Shown here: positions 1 through 11,090 of the stretch, piece after piece
How positions within the stretch are numbered: the first letter of the stretch is position 1
Layout of the letters: every line of letters begins with the position of its first letter
Assembly (NCBI GenBank): GCA_021732045.1
Contig: JAKFWK010000002.1
Span: forward strand, 124,001-188,000
Direction: 5' to 3'
Length of the DNA: 64,000 nucleotides
From: Sulfurimonas sp.
GTDB taxonomy: Bacteria > Campylobacterota > Campylobacteria > Campylobacterales > Sulfurimonadaceae
Program-made: the position numbers and the translations under genes
Notes under the pieces: model-generated
Databases searched by the model: none
What the model saw: the letters and a program-made list of their open reading frames with translations, nothing else
What the model was told of the DNA's origin: nothing

Positions 1-652
1 CACAGTGAGCGCTTCTGCTGCCAACATGACAATAAACAATTATGTTTTCATCTTTACTTAGTTTTGCTTCATCGAGCGTTGGAAAAAAACTGCTTGTTGG
101 TATAAGTTTGTCTGCACCTTCGATATGGCCCATTTGCCACTCCATATGCTCGCGAACATCTACTAGTTTAAAATCAACCATGCCAATAGCACGAGCTTCA
201 AGCAGTGACTCAAGCTCATCGCTATCCAGCTCTTTTTTGTTTACTAATACTTGGCACTCTTCTTTTGTTAGACCACGAGAGTGTTGGTGTACTGCGCTCT
301 CCATTCCAAGCTCTAATTTTTTTGCTTCCGCGTACTCTGGAGTACAATATATCTGACAGTGACACACACCATCTTCTGGAATCTCTTTTTCAATCGCTAT
401 AGTGCAAGGACATGTTCTGTTATCTGTACTTTGGAATTTTCCATCGACCTCTTCAACCATATAGCATGGACAAAATCTCTTGTTGTACATTACTTTATTT
501 CTAGCAAGTCCAAGTTGTACACCTTCATTTATCTCTGCCATAGGATTATATTGCCAGTTGAACTGTTTTATGACTTTATCTGTAAATTTAATTGTTTTCT
601 CTAGTTCGGCTTGAAATTCTGGTGAATTCATATCTATTTTAATGATACTCAT
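1..652 (-). CDS. Ferredoxin-thioredoxin reductase catalytic domain fused to rhodanese (3' end beyond window)
   Basis: The open frame runs from ATG at 652 off the left edge, so only the first 217 residues are visible. Residues 61-63 are CPC, 81-83 CPC and 97-99 CHC, the cysteine pattern of the catalytic chain of ferredoxin-thioredoxin reductase, which binds a 4Fe-4S cluster next to a redox disulfide. From about residue 140 a rhodanese domain follows, with the active-site loop YCHVGSRS and its cysteine at 208. The family context suggests transfer of electrons or sulfane sulfur to a thiol partner; the real partner cannot be read here. It lies 17 bp behind argG on the same strand with AGGAAA before the ATG, so it is probably cotranscribed with argG. 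Domain calls are firm; function is inferred. Confidence 0.85.
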   Translation of the reverse strand, partial: MSIIKIDMNSPEFQAELEKTIKFTDKVIKQFNWQYNPMAEINEGVQLGLARNKVMYNKRFCPCYMVEEVDGKFQSTDNRTCPCTIAIEKEIPEDGVCHCQIYCTPEYAEAKKLELGMESAVHQHSRGLTKEECQVLVNKKELDSDELESLLEARAIGMVDFKLVDVREHMEWQMGHIEGADKLIPTSSFFPTLDEAKLSKDENIIVYCHVGSRSAHC

Positions 653-669
653 ATTTTTTTCCTGGTTCT

Positions 670-1890
670 TTATTTTCTATTTTTTCTAGCTTTACCAGCT
701 ATTATAAAACGCAGTGCATTGAGCTTAATGAACCCTGCGGCATCTTTTTGATTATATACAGAATCTTCTTCAAAAGTACAATACTCTGGGTTGAAAAGTG
801 AATACTCAGATGCACGACCAACAACGGTTACATTCCCTTTGTAGAGTTTTAATCTTACAGTTCCAAATACATTTGTTTGTGATTTGTCAATTGCAGATTG
901 AAGCATTTCTCTCTCTGGAGAGAACCAAAAGCCGTTATAGATAAGTTTTGCATATCTAGGCATCAACTCATCTTTTAGATGCGCCTCTTCCCTATCGAGC
1001 GTAATTGACTCAATTGCACGATGAGCTTTAATCATAATAGTTCCACCTGGAGTCTCATAACATCCACGGCTTTTCATTCCTACAAATCTGTTTTCTACTA
1101 TATCTGCGCGACCAATTCCATGTTTTCCGCCAATTTGATTTAGTGTAGCAAGCATTGTTGCAGGTGAGAGCTCTTCTCCATTTAACGAGACTGGATCACC
1201 ATTTTTATAGCCGATAGTGATATACTCTGGAGTATCTGGAGCATCTTCTGGTTTTGTAGTCCAAAGCCACATGCTATCTTCTGGCTCTGCGTTTGGATCC
1301 TCTAAAATTCCACCTTCGTATGAGATGTGAAGCAGGTTTGCATCCATAGAGTATGGAGATTTCTTGCCTTTCTTCTCTATCTGAATTCCATGTTCTGCCG
1401 CATATGCTAAAAGTTTTTCTCTTGAGTTTAGATCCCACTCCCTCCATGGAGCGATAATTGTCAGCGTTGAATCTTTGCCTAAATAACCCATCTCAAAACG
1501 AACCTGATCATTTCCTTTCCCAGTTGCACCATGACTTACGCCATCGGCGCCAGTGATATGAGCGATTTCAACTTGTCTTTTTGCAATTAGGGGTCTTGCA
1601 ATTGAGGTTCCTAAAAGGTACTCTCCCTCATAGATGGCATTAGCTCTAAACATTGGGAATACATAGTCTTTTACAAACTCTTCTCTTAAGTCGTCAATAA
1701 AAATATTTTCAGGTTTAATGCCTAAAGATAGCGCTTTAATTCGAGCTGGTTCAACTTCTTCTCCTTGACCAATATCCGCAGTAAAAGTTACAACTTCGCA
1801 TTTATACTCGTCTTGAAGCCATTTTAAGATTACGCTTGTGTCTAATCCACCAGAGTAAGCCAGAACTACTTTTTTAACATTTTTTTTCAT
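670..1890 (-). CDS. argG: Argininosuccinate synthase
   Basis: A 406-residue protein of normal family length. It joins citrulline and aspartate at the cost of ATP to give argininosuccinate, the penultimate step of arginine synthesis, in the cytosol. The N-terminal nucleotide-binding loop AYSGGLDTS (about residues 10-18) is the PP-loop signature of ArgG, and internal stretches such as [13 protein letters not shown] match the family. ATG start at 1890. The gene is followed closely by the FTR/rhodanese gene. A 9-bp inverted repeat sits in its leader. Confidence 0.97.
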   Translation of the reverse strand: MKKNVKKVVLAYSGGLDTSVILKWLQDEYKCEVVTFTADIGQGEEVEPARIKALSLGIKPENIFIDDLREEFVKDYVFPMFRANAIYEGEYLLGTSIARPLIAKRQVEIAHITGADGVSHGATGKGNDQVRFEMGYLGKDSTLTIIAPWREWDLNSREKLLAYAAEHGIQIEKKGKKSPYSMDANLLHISYEGGILEDPNAEPEDSMWLWTTKPEDAPDTPEYITIGYKNGDPVSLNGEELSPATMLATLNQIGGKHGIGRADIVENRFVGMKSRGCYETPGGTIMIKAHRAIESITLDREEAHLKDELMPRYAKLIYNGFWFSPEREMLQSAIDKSQTNVFGTVRLKLYKGNVTVVGRASEYSLFNPEYCTFEEDSVYNQKDAAGFIKLNALRFIIAGKARKNRK

Positions 1891-1900
1891 ATAACAGCCC

Positions 1901-1932
1901 TTGTAAAATAAATAATTGTTGGGATTTTACAA
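1901..1932. promoter_or_regulatory. Inverted repeat in the argG leader
   Basis: TTGTAAAAT (1901-1909) and ATTTTACAA (1924-1932) form a perfect 9-bp inverted repeat 11 bp upstream of the argG start. It could be an operator or an RNA hairpin near the ribosome binding site. It does not match an arginine-repressor box that I can recognise, so its role is open. Confidence 0.3.
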
Positions 1933-2046
1933 CAAAAGAGTTTAAAAGAGAGTTAGTTGTGCGAGGGTAAGTCTCTGATATAATTTAGTGCAGAGTTTTG
2001 CTAGATAAATCTTAAAAGAATAAATGCGGATACAAAAGAGCTTTTA

Positions 2047-2424
2047 TTACCCTTTTGTATCAAATAGTATCCCAGTAACTTCTTGCATTTTTGGAAGAAA
2101 ATCAGCTGCTTGTTCCGCTGGAAATCTTCTTAGTAGTTTACTTGTTTCAGATTCTACAACTGATACATAAAATACATCTTGTGAATCAACACCAAACTTA
2201 ATATTTGTACTCATTGGAGCTAGGGCTTTATTTAATTTAGCTACTAAGTCTTGAACATCTTCTTTGGAATCTATTTTTAAACCAGAACCACCTTTTTGTT
2301 GCTCCTTAACATGGTTATCACTTTTTTGAACCTGATTAACTTGTTCAACTTGAGATTTGTTTTGAGTTTGAGGTGAACTTAACTGTGTTTGTTGCTGTTT
2401 TGCAACATTTGCTATGCCATCCAT
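2047..2424 (-). CDS. flaG: FlaG family flagellar protein
   Basis: A 125-residue protein with a glutamine- and serine-rich low-complexity first half (about 1-50) and a conserved C-terminal half. The stretch NIKFGVDSQDVFYVSVV followed by LLRRFPAEQAADFLPKM is the FlaG pattern. FlaG proteins in this phylum affect flagellar filament length; the mechanism is not settled. ATG start at 2424. A near-consensus sigma-28 promoter lies about 40 bp upstream, which supports a late flagellar gene. It is divergent from the MFS gene at 2542. Confidence 0.88.
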   Translation of the reverse strand: MDGIANVAKQQQTQLSSPQTQNKSQVEQVNQVQKSDNHVKEQQKGGSGLKIDSKEDVQDLVAKLNKALAPMSTNIKFGVDSQDVFYVSVVESETSKLLRRFPAEQAADFLPKMQEVTGILFDTKG

Positions 2425-2465
2425 GACTACCCCTTTTTTTACTAGAGAAAATTATACAGTAACCA

Positions 2466-2491
2466 CATCGGCATAAAAAATAAATACTTTA
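2466..2491 (-). promoter_or_regulatory. Sigma-28 (FliA) promoter of flaG
   Basis: On the minus strand TAAA (2491-2488) is followed by exactly 15 bases and then GCCGATG (2472-2466). This is the flagellar sigma-28 layout TAAA-N15-GCCGATAA with one or two changes at the end. It is about 40 bp before the flaG ATG. Confidence 0.75.
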
Positions 2492-2541
2492 ATTTTTTTA
2501 AGCAATAAAAATTTTGCACTATTTATGATAATCTTGCATTT

Positions 2542-3747
2542 ATGAACGAATATATAAAATTATTAAAATCAGAGTCTATTCTTAGACGATTATCGACTAT
2601 TCAGTTAATATCATATTTTGGTGCATGGTTTAGCAATGTTGCCATCTATACTTTACTATTACAGATGAGAGTATCCGCAGAAGTTGTGGCATTTGTGGCA
2701 ATGCTCCACTTTTTATCGGGTGTTGTCCAAGCTCCTATTTCAGGTTCGATAATAGATAGGATGGAACCAAAAAAGCTTATGTTGATTCTGGTATCTTTTG
2801 AAATTATTGCAACTATATCTCTGGTTTTTATAGATAATATGTCTGATTTATGGTTGCTTTATGTATTGATATTCGTGAAGATGGCGGCCGCTAGTTTTTA
2901 CTTTACAACAGAGATGTCACTACTTCCAAAATTTCTTAGTGGTGAAAAACTACAAAGAGCAAATGAGCTTCACTCTATAATTTGGTCATTTTCTTATACT
3001 CTTGGAATGGCGTTAAGTGGATTTTTTGTTTACTTTTTTGGAATTAAGACAGCTTTTATTTTGGATGCTTTTATCTTTATGGTAGGATTTGCTTTGCTTT
3101 ACAATACAAAGATAAAAATAGAAATGTTTAGAAGCAGTGAAAATTTAATAAAAATGATGGGAGATACATTTAAATATCTTAAAAAATCTCCCTATGCAAT
3201 TCACCTCATGCTTGTTCATGCTTTTGTTGGTTTAACGGCTTTTGATGCCCTAGTTGTGTTGATGGTTGATAAATATTATGCTTCAGTGATTGCAACATCA
3301 TTGGCCCTAGGGCTTTTGCACGCTTCTAGAGCTTTGGGGCTAGTCATAGGACCTATTTTGTTAAGTAGATGGGTTAATAATAAAAGAGTGGCTTATATAT
3401 TTATATTTCAAGCACTAGCTGTTTGGTTATGGGCTTTTTTAATGAAAGATTTTTATATGTCACTTCTTGCTAGTGTTGTTGTTGGTCTTTTTACTACTAC
3501 TCTTTGGTCATATACATACACGATTCTTCAAAAAAATATAGAACAAAAATATTATGGCAGAATCGTTGCCTATAATGATATGCTTTTTTTAGGTTCAGCT
3601 TCTACAACATCATTTATGATAGGATTTTTGGCAACGCGTGATCACTCTTTGGAATTTATCACTGTACTTATTGGGGTAGGATTTTTAGTTGGCGGAATTT
3701 ACTTTTCATGGGTAATGAAAACTCAAAAGATTAAGGATATATATTGA
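2542..3747 (+). CDS. MFS transporter
   Basis: A 401-residue, strongly hydrophobic protein with about 12 predicted membrane helices. The loop GSIIDRMEPKKLM between helices 2 and 3 is the typical MFS motif A region, and the overall look is of the EntS-like efflux branch. The substrate is unknown. ATG start at 2542. Its TGA stop overlaps the TTG start of the next gene (TTGA at 3744-3747), so it heads a four-gene run that ends with a MATE pump. Confidence 0.9.
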   Translation: MNEYIKLLKSESILRRLSTIQLISYFGAWFSNVAIYTLLLQMRVSAEVVAFVAMLHFLSGVVQAPISGSIIDRMEPKKLMLILVSFEIIATISLVFIDNMSDLWLLYVLIFVKMAAASFYFTTEMSLLPKFLSGEKLQRANELHSIIWSFSYTLGMALSGFFVYFFGIKTAFILDAFIFMVGFALLYNTKIKIEMFRSSENLIKMMGDTFKYLKKSPYAIHLMLVHAFVGLTAFDALVVLMVDKYYASVIATSLALGLLHASRALGLVIGPILLSRWVNNKRVAYIFIFQALAVWLWAFLMKDFYMSLLASVVVGLFTTTLWSYTYTILQKNIEQKYYGRIVAYNDMLFLGSASTTSFMIGFLATRDHSLEFITVLIGVGFLVGGIYFSWVMKTQKIKDIY

Positions 3748-3998
3748 TTACATTTGCTGTTATTGGTGGATTGCTTTTAAATGTTGGAGCATATTTGACC
3801 CTAAAGGGGAAGATATATGAAGCTGTTATTGTTTATCTTTTTGCTGATGTTTGTTGGATTGCAGTGGCTTATGAGAGAGGTGATTTTTTAGGAACACTAT
3901 TTACAGTTGCTGGTGTTATATTTGGATTTTTAGCATTTTGGAAAATGAAAAATGGAGAGATGAGTAAAAATTTAAATGGGGAAAAAGATGATTTATAA
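3744..3998 (+). CDS. Small membrane protein, unknown
   Basis: An 84-residue protein starting at TTG 3744, overlapping the MFS stop codon. It has two or three hydrophobic stretches (about 3-15, 24-40 and 50-66) and a charged, lysine-rich tail. I do not recognise a named family. Its stop overlaps the next gene by 23 bases, so translation is likely coupled with both neighbours. Confidence 0.7.
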   Translation: MITFAVIGGLLLNVGAYLTLKGKIYEAVIVYLFADVCWIAVAYERGDFLGTLFTVAGVIFGFLAFWKMKNGEMSKNLNGEKDDL

Positions 3999-4254
3999 GT
4001 CAAAAATAGGTGATATAGATCTAAGTAAATTAACTAGACTCTATCCTGCTGCAGTTGTAAATGTTGATGGTGAGATTGCCGAGATGAGCTTAGAGTGGGC
4101 CGATATGAATGAGGATAAGGTAAATATAACTTCGTTCGTTTTAGTTTTTGATTTTACTCTACCAAAAGAGAAAGTAAGAGACAAAAAAGAGCTGCATTTT
4201 CAAACAAAAGATGAGCTTATACTAGCCATTCAAGAGGTTTCACAATTTTTTTAA
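3976..4254 (+). CDS. Conserved-looking small soluble protein, unknown
   Basis: A 92-residue acidic soluble protein. ATG at 3976 gives the full frame; a second ATG at 3988 preceded by GGGGAAAA is an equally good or better start (88 residues, MIYKSKIG). It reads as alternating strands (VVNVDGEIAEMSLEW, FVLVFDFTL) with no known motif. It sits between the small membrane protein and the MATE gene in one operon. No function can be assigned. Confidence 0.7.
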   Translation: MGKKMIYKSKIGDIDLSKLTRLYPAAVVNVDGEIAEMSLEWADMNEDKVNITSFVLVFDFTLPKEKVRDKKELHFQTKDELILAIQEVSQFF

Positions 4255-4260
4255 TCTCAA

Positions 4261-5567
4261 ATGACACTAAAAAAGTATTTTCGATAGCAATCCCAGCGGC
4301 CCTCAAGCATCTAGTGGATATCTCGCAAATTCTCATAGATATGTTAATGGTCGGTATGATTAGCGTCTCAGCTATAGCTGCAGTTGGTATGAGTATGCAA
4401 TTTATGATGATTATAAATGTTTTGATGACTCTTTATGTTGTTGGTGGAAATGCTTTAATATCGAGATTTATTGGACAAAGGAGAAAAAGGAGAGCGTCAG
4501 CACTTTTGTACTCGCTTGCTATTCTTGCTATTATTTTGTCCATATTTGTAACTATTGGCGGATATTTTGGAAGTGAATATCTCTACTCAATTATGGGAGC
4601 AGAGGCTGATGTTGTTCATCAGGGCACACTATATTTTAAGATACTCTCTCTTGGCATTGTCTTTATATTTATTGATACACTTTTGTACAACGCTCTCTCG
4701 GCGGCCGGAGACACGACCCACTCTCTTTACATAAAACTGGTCTCCGCGGCAATTAATGCTTTTTTAAACTATGTTTTTATTTTTGGTCACTATGGATTTA
4801 GTGCCATGGGAATTGAGGGCTCTGCTTATGCTACAGTTGTAGCTTATATTTTTAGTGTTATTGCATATATTGTGCTTATCAAAAAACCGCACTCTAAGCT
4901 AAATGTGATTCCAATAATTAGATTTAAAGATATAAAAAGAGTCTTTAGCGTTGGGTGGAGCGCCGCGCTTGATAGGGGAATATCCAGCATCTCATTTTTG
5001 TTTTTTGTGGCAATTATCGCTGCGTATGGAACCGCAGAGTTTGCAGGCTATCAAGTTGGTCTTCGCGTTGAGGGGATAGCTTTTATGCCAGGATTTGGTT
5101 TTGCTATAGCTGCAATGGCGCTAGTTGGACAAAATCTAGGGGCAAGAGATAAAGAAAAAGCTTACAATATGGGCATCATAAGTGGAAGAGTTGCTTATGT
5201 TTTTATGGGAAGTGTCGGTGCTTTGCTTATAATATTTCCAGAGTTTTTGGTTGGGTTTTTTACAAAAGATGGCGCAACAATTGCGGTCGCATCTGAGTAC
5301 CTGATATTGGTTGGTTTAGCACAGATTCCACTTGCCATAATGTTTGTCTATTCTGGGGCACTTAGAGGTGCTGGAGCTACTAAAACAACGCTATTTGTAA
5401 ACCTTTTTTCACTCTGGTTTTTTAGAGTAATTCCATCATATATTGCCTATGAAATGGGATATGAAATTGTTGTGATTTTTATGATTATGAACATTGAAAC
5501 GCTCATAAAAGGAATCGTCTATATTTACATATACAAAAAGAGAGTTTGGTTGGACACTAAGGTTTAA
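4261..5567 (+). CDS. MATE family efflux transporter, 5' end out of frame
   Basis: A multidrug/toxin extrusion antiporter of about 12 membrane helices. The uninterrupted frame has only GTG 4314 as a usual start, which would remove half of helix 1. The family N-terminus (VFSIAIPAALKHLVDIS) is encoded directly upstream in the same frame back to about 4275 but without a start codon. ATG 4261 lies one frame off: it reads MTLKK and then hits a stop at 4285-4287. The frames meet at 4269-4275, A AAA AAG, a classic -1 slippery heptamer in the correct phase. A -1 shift there, or one extra A in the run, gives a normal MATE N-terminus. It is the last gene of the MFS operon, with a weak ribosome binding site. 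Family call is firm; the cause of the frame break is not known. Confidence 0.88.
4269..4275 (+). other. Slippery heptamer A AAA AAG at the MATE frame break
   Basis: Read from ATG 4261, codons are CTA AAA AAG TAT. A one-base backward slip joins the short ATG frame to the long MATE frame. The same heptamer in the same phase drives -1 frameshifting in E. coli dnaX. Seven A residues instead of six would also restore the frame, so a deletion or a base-calling error is an equally simple cause. Confidence 0.6.
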
Positions 5568-5677
5568 AAATAGACATTTTTGATATAATCAACCTTAAAA
5601 ATTTAAATTATTAGAGAAAATATTACCTTTTTGGCCTAGCAATATTAACTCTTCAAAATACACAAAAAATGGCATAA

Positions 5678-8336
<2,659 letters not shown>

Positions 8337-8359
8337 AATATGATAAATCGCAATACTTT

Positions 8360-8929
8360 ATGATGCCTTTTAATAACCTTGGATTCGTCTTTAAACATTT
8401 CGGCTCTATTATATATTCTAAACCAATCTTAGAGGATTTGTGTATATTTTTGCATGGCTTTACCGATAAAGAGAGTGTCTTAGACATAGGCGCAGGCACG
8501 GGAGTGATGAGCGAGTTCGCTTACAGATGCAACAACACCCTCAAATATGTCGCCGTTGACCCAGCAGAGGGTATGCTAAAGTACGCCCCTGAATATCTGG
8601 AGACTCACATAGGCACAGCAGAAGCACTACCGTTTAAAGATAGCAGTTTTGATGCCGTTTTTATGGGGGAGTCGCTGCATCATTTCAATGACATAGATGC
8701 CGCGCTTAGCGAAGTAGTGCGAGTACTAAAAGATGGCGGAAGGCTTTTCATCTATGATTTTGACAGAGGCACTTTTTTGGGCAAGAGCGTTTGCTTTATG
8801 GAAAGAGTATTTGGGGAACCTGCCAATTTTTATGAACCTGCCGTATTAAAAGAGGTGCTAGAGAGTTACGGCTTTAGCGTAAGTATAAAGAAACACGGAT
8901 GGCGGTATACCGTGAGTGCTTCTCTCTAG
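8360..8929 (+). CDS. Class I SAM-dependent methyltransferase
   Basis: A 189-residue methyltransferase of the Methyltransf_11 type. Motif I is VLDIGAGTGVMSEF (about residues 40-53), the acidic ribose-binding residue is in VAVDPAEGML, and motif III lies in EVVRVLKDGGRLFIYDF. The substrate cannot be told. Start is ATG 8360 or 8363. Base composition is richer in GC than the flanking housekeeping genes (for example 8480-8900), in line with an imported gene. It is the first gene of the block between tlyA and ribF. Confidence 0.8.
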   Translation: MMPFNNLGFVFKHFGSIIYSKPILEDLCIFLHGFTDKESVLDIGAGTGVMSEFAYRCNNTLKYVAVDPAEGMLKYAPEYLETHIGTAEALPFKDSSFDAVFMGESLHHFNDIDAALSEVVRVLKDGGRLFIYDFDRGTFLGKSVCFMERVFGEPANFYEPAVLKEVLESYGFSVSIKKHGWRYTVSASL

Positions 8930-8948
8930 CAAATCAACTTATTTTGTA

Positions 8949-8954
8949 TATAAT
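8949..8954 (+). promoter_or_regulatory. Candidate -10 box for the HNH gene
   Basis: TATAAT in TTGTATATAATAGC lies 45 bp before the ATG at 8999 in a 69-bp AT-rich gap. No clear -35 element is visible, which is usual for sigma-70 promoters of Campylobacterota. Confidence 0.35.
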
Positions 8955-8998
8955 AGCTGTTTAGTAGATAGTTATGTGTATAGAAAGAGAATGAACTT

Positions 8999-9313
8999 AT
9001 GGCAAATAACTGGAATATTCCATTATGGTTGGAGCAAGAGGTAAGAGAGCGAGACAAAAAATGCGTTTATTGTGGTGTTGAGTTTACACTTTCAAAAATC
9101 TCCAAAAAAACAGCTGCAAGCTGGGAACATATTATCAACAATGTCAAGATCATTACAAGAGAAAATATTGCTCTGTGCTGTTGCGGCTGCAACGCAAGTA
9201 AAGGGCGAAAACAACTTTCGATTTGGCTTCAAACGAAGTATTGCCAAGAACGAAATATTACCCCTAACACAGTGGCACCGATAATTAAGCAGGCAATACA
9301 AAATGGGTTGTAA
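8999..9313 (+). CDS. HNH endonuclease-like protein
   Basis: A 104-residue single-domain protein. It carries the zinc-ribbon pair CVYC (residues 22-25), the catalytic-strand region SWEHI and the closing pattern CCCGCNASKG, which together follow the HNH nuclease fold (C-x2-C, H, N, C-x2-C). Such stand-alone HNH proteins occur in mobile and defence contexts. The usual first histidine of HNH is here the H in WEHI. ATG start at 8999. The gene is followed by two hairpins. Activity is inferred from the motif only. Confidence 0.75.
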   Translation: MANNWNIPLWLEQEVRERDKKCVYCGVEFTLSKISKKTAASWEHIINNVKIITRENIALCCCGCNASKGRKQLSIWLQTKYCQERNITPNTVAPIIKQAIQNGL

Positions 9314-9330
9314 ACCACGTAACAACCAAA

Positions 9331-9353
9331 AGCAGGCCAATCAAAAGCCTGCT
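9331..9353 (+). terminator. Hairpin after the HNH gene
   Basis: AGCAGGC (9331-9337) pairs with GCCTGCT (9347-9353). A second short hairpin, GGTTGT/ACAACC, precedes it near 9306-9327. No long T run follows, so termination would be weak. Confidence 0.4.
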
Positions 9354-9388
9354 GATTGATTTAATATCTAGAAAACGGAGATAAAAAA

Positions 9389-9646
9389 ATGGATACTTTA
9401 ACAATAGATATCATCGGTATCTTAGGAGTAGCTATAGTCGTGGTAGTATATTTTTTACTCCAAAGCGAAAAAATAGACCCAAAAGGGTTTTTGTATTCGT
9501 TTTTTAATGCTGTGGGTTCACTGCTTATTTTGTATTCACTTTTGTATAACTGGAATCTCGCCTATTTTATCATAGAATTTATCTGGATTTTGATAAGCTT
9601 GTATGGGCTTCGTAGATGGTATAGAAACAAAAATCAAAACGCATGA
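9389..9646 (+). CDS. CBU_0592-like small membrane protein
   Basis: An 85-residue protein with three hydrophobic helices (about 7-24, 31-50, 55-72) and a basic tail RRWYRNKNQ. The spacing of helices and the segment GSLLILYSLLYNWNLAYFIIEFIW resemble the CBU_0592 family of membrane proteins, whose function is unknown. ATG start at 9389 with GGAG upstream. It belongs to the accessory block between tlyA and ribF. Confidence 0.7.
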   Translation: MDTLTIDIIGILGVAIVVVVYFLLQSEKIDPKGFLYSFFNAVGSLLILYSLLYNWNLAYFIIEFIWILISLYGLRRWYRNKNQNA

Positions 9647-9669
9647 AGTTGCGCCATGGCACTAGCAAC

Positions 9670-9698
9670 TTGACATAGCGTACGATATTAAGTACAAT
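9670..9698 (+). promoter_or_regulatory. Promoter and likely operator of yefM-yoeB
   Basis: TTGACA (9670-9675), a 17-bp spacer and TACAAT (9693-9698) form a textbook sigma-70 promoter. Two GTAC cores (9680-9683 and 9692-9695) lie 12 bp apart centre to centre across it. YefM-family operators are known to use paired palindromes with a TGTACA core, so these may be the autoregulation sites. A 7-bp inverted repeat AAGTTGC/GCAACTT (9646-9671) directly precedes the promoter. Confidence 0.6.
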
Positions 9699-9726
9699 TT
9701 ACAAAATTAATCGAAAAGGCACCTCT

Positions 9727-9972
9727 ATGATAAGAGTAATGTCGGCAAGCGAAGTTAGAGCAAATATTTACAATGTTATGGATGAAACTGCGCAAAGTCA
9801 TGAGCCTGTGCTTATAACAGGAAAAAGAAATAATGTCGTGATGCTCTCCCTTGAGGATTGGAATGCGATAGAAGAGACGCTATATTTAAATTCTATACCA
9901 AATTTAGCATCTTCCATACAAGATTCGATGAAGTCGGATGATAGCGAATTTAGTGAAGATATAGAGTGGTAA
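9727..9972 (+). CDS. yefM: Antitoxin of the Phd/YefM family
   Basis: An 81-residue antitoxin. The N-terminal half (MSASEVRANIYNVMDET, then HEPVLITGK and VVMLSLEDWNAIEETLYL) is the Phd/YefM DNA-binding fold, and the acidic C-terminal tail (SDDSEFSEDIEW) is the usual toxin-binding part. It should neutralise the toxin encoded 3' and repress its own promoter. ATG start at 9727. Its stop overlaps the toxin start by 7 bases. Confidence 0.92.
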   Translation: MIRVMSASEVRANIYNVMDETAQSHEPVLITGKRNNVVMLSLEDWNAIEETLYLNSIPNLASSIQDSMKSDDSEFSEDIEW

Positions 9973-10235
9973 TTAATAAAATACTTTATAGCAAATTGGC
10001 ATTAAAAGATGCTAAAAAGTTATCTAGTGCCAGTTTAGATAAAAAAGCAAAAGAACTAATTGAGATTATTAAAAAAGATCCATTTCAAAATCCGCCGTCT
10101 TACGAGAAGTTAGCTGGAAATTTAAATGGCACATACTCAAGAAGAATAAATATCCAACATAGAATAGTTTATGAAGTAAGAGAGAGCGATAAAGTCGTGA
10201 GAGTGCTTAGGATGTGGTCGCATTATGGAGAGTAG
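9966..10235 (+). CDS. yoeB: Toxin of the YoeB/Txe family
   Basis: An 89-residue ribosome-dependent mRNA interferase-like toxin of the RelE superfamily. The C-terminal pattern RRINIQHRIVYEV followed by VLRMWSHYGE matches YoeB, including the conserved catalytic-region arginine, histidine and tyrosine. The start is GTG 9966 inside the end of the antitoxin gene, the normal coupled arrangement. It is the last gene of the block before ribF. Confidence 0.92.
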   Translation: MVINKILYSKLALKDAKKLSSASLDKKAKELIEIIKKDPFQNPPSYEKLAGNLNGTYSRRINIQHRIVYEVRESDKVVRVLRMWSHYGE

Positions 10236-10259
10236 TTGCTCAAATAAAGGAGTATTGGT

Positions 10260-11090
10260 TTGAAAGATATAAAAAATAGCACCTCTATTGCAATTGGCGG
10301 GTTTGATGGGATGCACATAGGGCACCAACAGCTTTTTAAGGCGCTGGACAAAGATGGTACAATTGTGGTTATTGAAACAGGCTATGCAAATCTTACTCCA
10401 AAGAGAGAAAGAGAGCATTTTTCGCAATACCCAATACTCTATCTTGAACTTGATGAGATTCGTCACTTAGGCGGAGAGGAGTTTGTGATTTTCTTAAAAG
10501 AGAAGTTTCCTAGACTCAAAAAAATAGTGGTCGGATATGATTTTCACTTTGGGAAAAATAGAAAATACTCATCTGAAGATTTAAAAAATATTTTTGATGG
10601 TGAGGTTGAGGTTATCAAAGAAGTAGCTTTTCATGGAGACTCTGTTCACTCACACAAGATAAGAGCAAAACTTCAGATTGGCGACATAAAAGGTGCTAAC
10701 GCTTTTTTAGGGCATAATTACACTCTAAAAGGCGGTGTTGTCTCTGGTCAGGGCATAGGCAAAAAAGAGCTAGTCGCAACTATAAATATAGAAGCAAAAG
10801 AGTACCTTGTGCCAAAAGAAGGCGTTTATGCAACGCTTACTCGTATTGATGATGAAGAGCATTTGCATCCATCTGTCTCATTTGTCGGACATAGAGTAAC
10901 TACGGATGGGAGTTTTGCTATAGAGAGCCATATTCTTGACGGTGAAGTTTTATGTAAAGATAAAGCGGCGATTAGTTTTGTCTCTTTTATAAGAGATAAT
11001 AAAAAATTTAACTCAATGGATGAGTTAAAAGTAGCAATTAAAAAAGATATATCGATTGCTTCAAAGGAGCTAAAATTTTTACAATTATGA
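10260..11090 (+). CDS. ribF: Bifunctional riboflavin kinase/FAD synthetase
   Basis: A 276-residue protein that makes FMN and then FAD from riboflavin. The adenylyltransferase motif GGFDGMHIGHQ is at about residues 13-23, and the C-terminal flavokinase domain begins near residue 150 with GHNYTLKGGVVSGQGIGKK. It is somewhat shorter than the usual 300 or more residues. Start is TTG 10260 with AAAGGAG upstream. It overlaps truD by 4 bases (ATGA). Confidence 0.93.
   Translation: MKDIKNSTSIAIGGFDGMHIGHQQLFKALDKDGTIVVIETGYANLTPKREREHFSQYPILYLELDEIRHLGGEEFVIFLKEKFPRLKKIVVGYDFHFGKNRKYSSEDLKNIFDGEVEVIKEVAFHGDSVHSHKIRAKLQIGDIKGANAFLGHNYTLKGGVVSGQGIGKKELVATINIEAKEYLVPKEGVYATLTRIDDEEHLHPSVSFVGHRVTTDGSFAIESHILDGEVLCKDKAAISFVSFIRDNKKFNSMDELKVAIKKDISIASKELKFLQL

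Noticed and set aside
9301..9380. Integron attC-like hairpins after the HNH gene
   Set aside because: The stems lack the paired R and L boxes of attC sites and no integrase is in the window.
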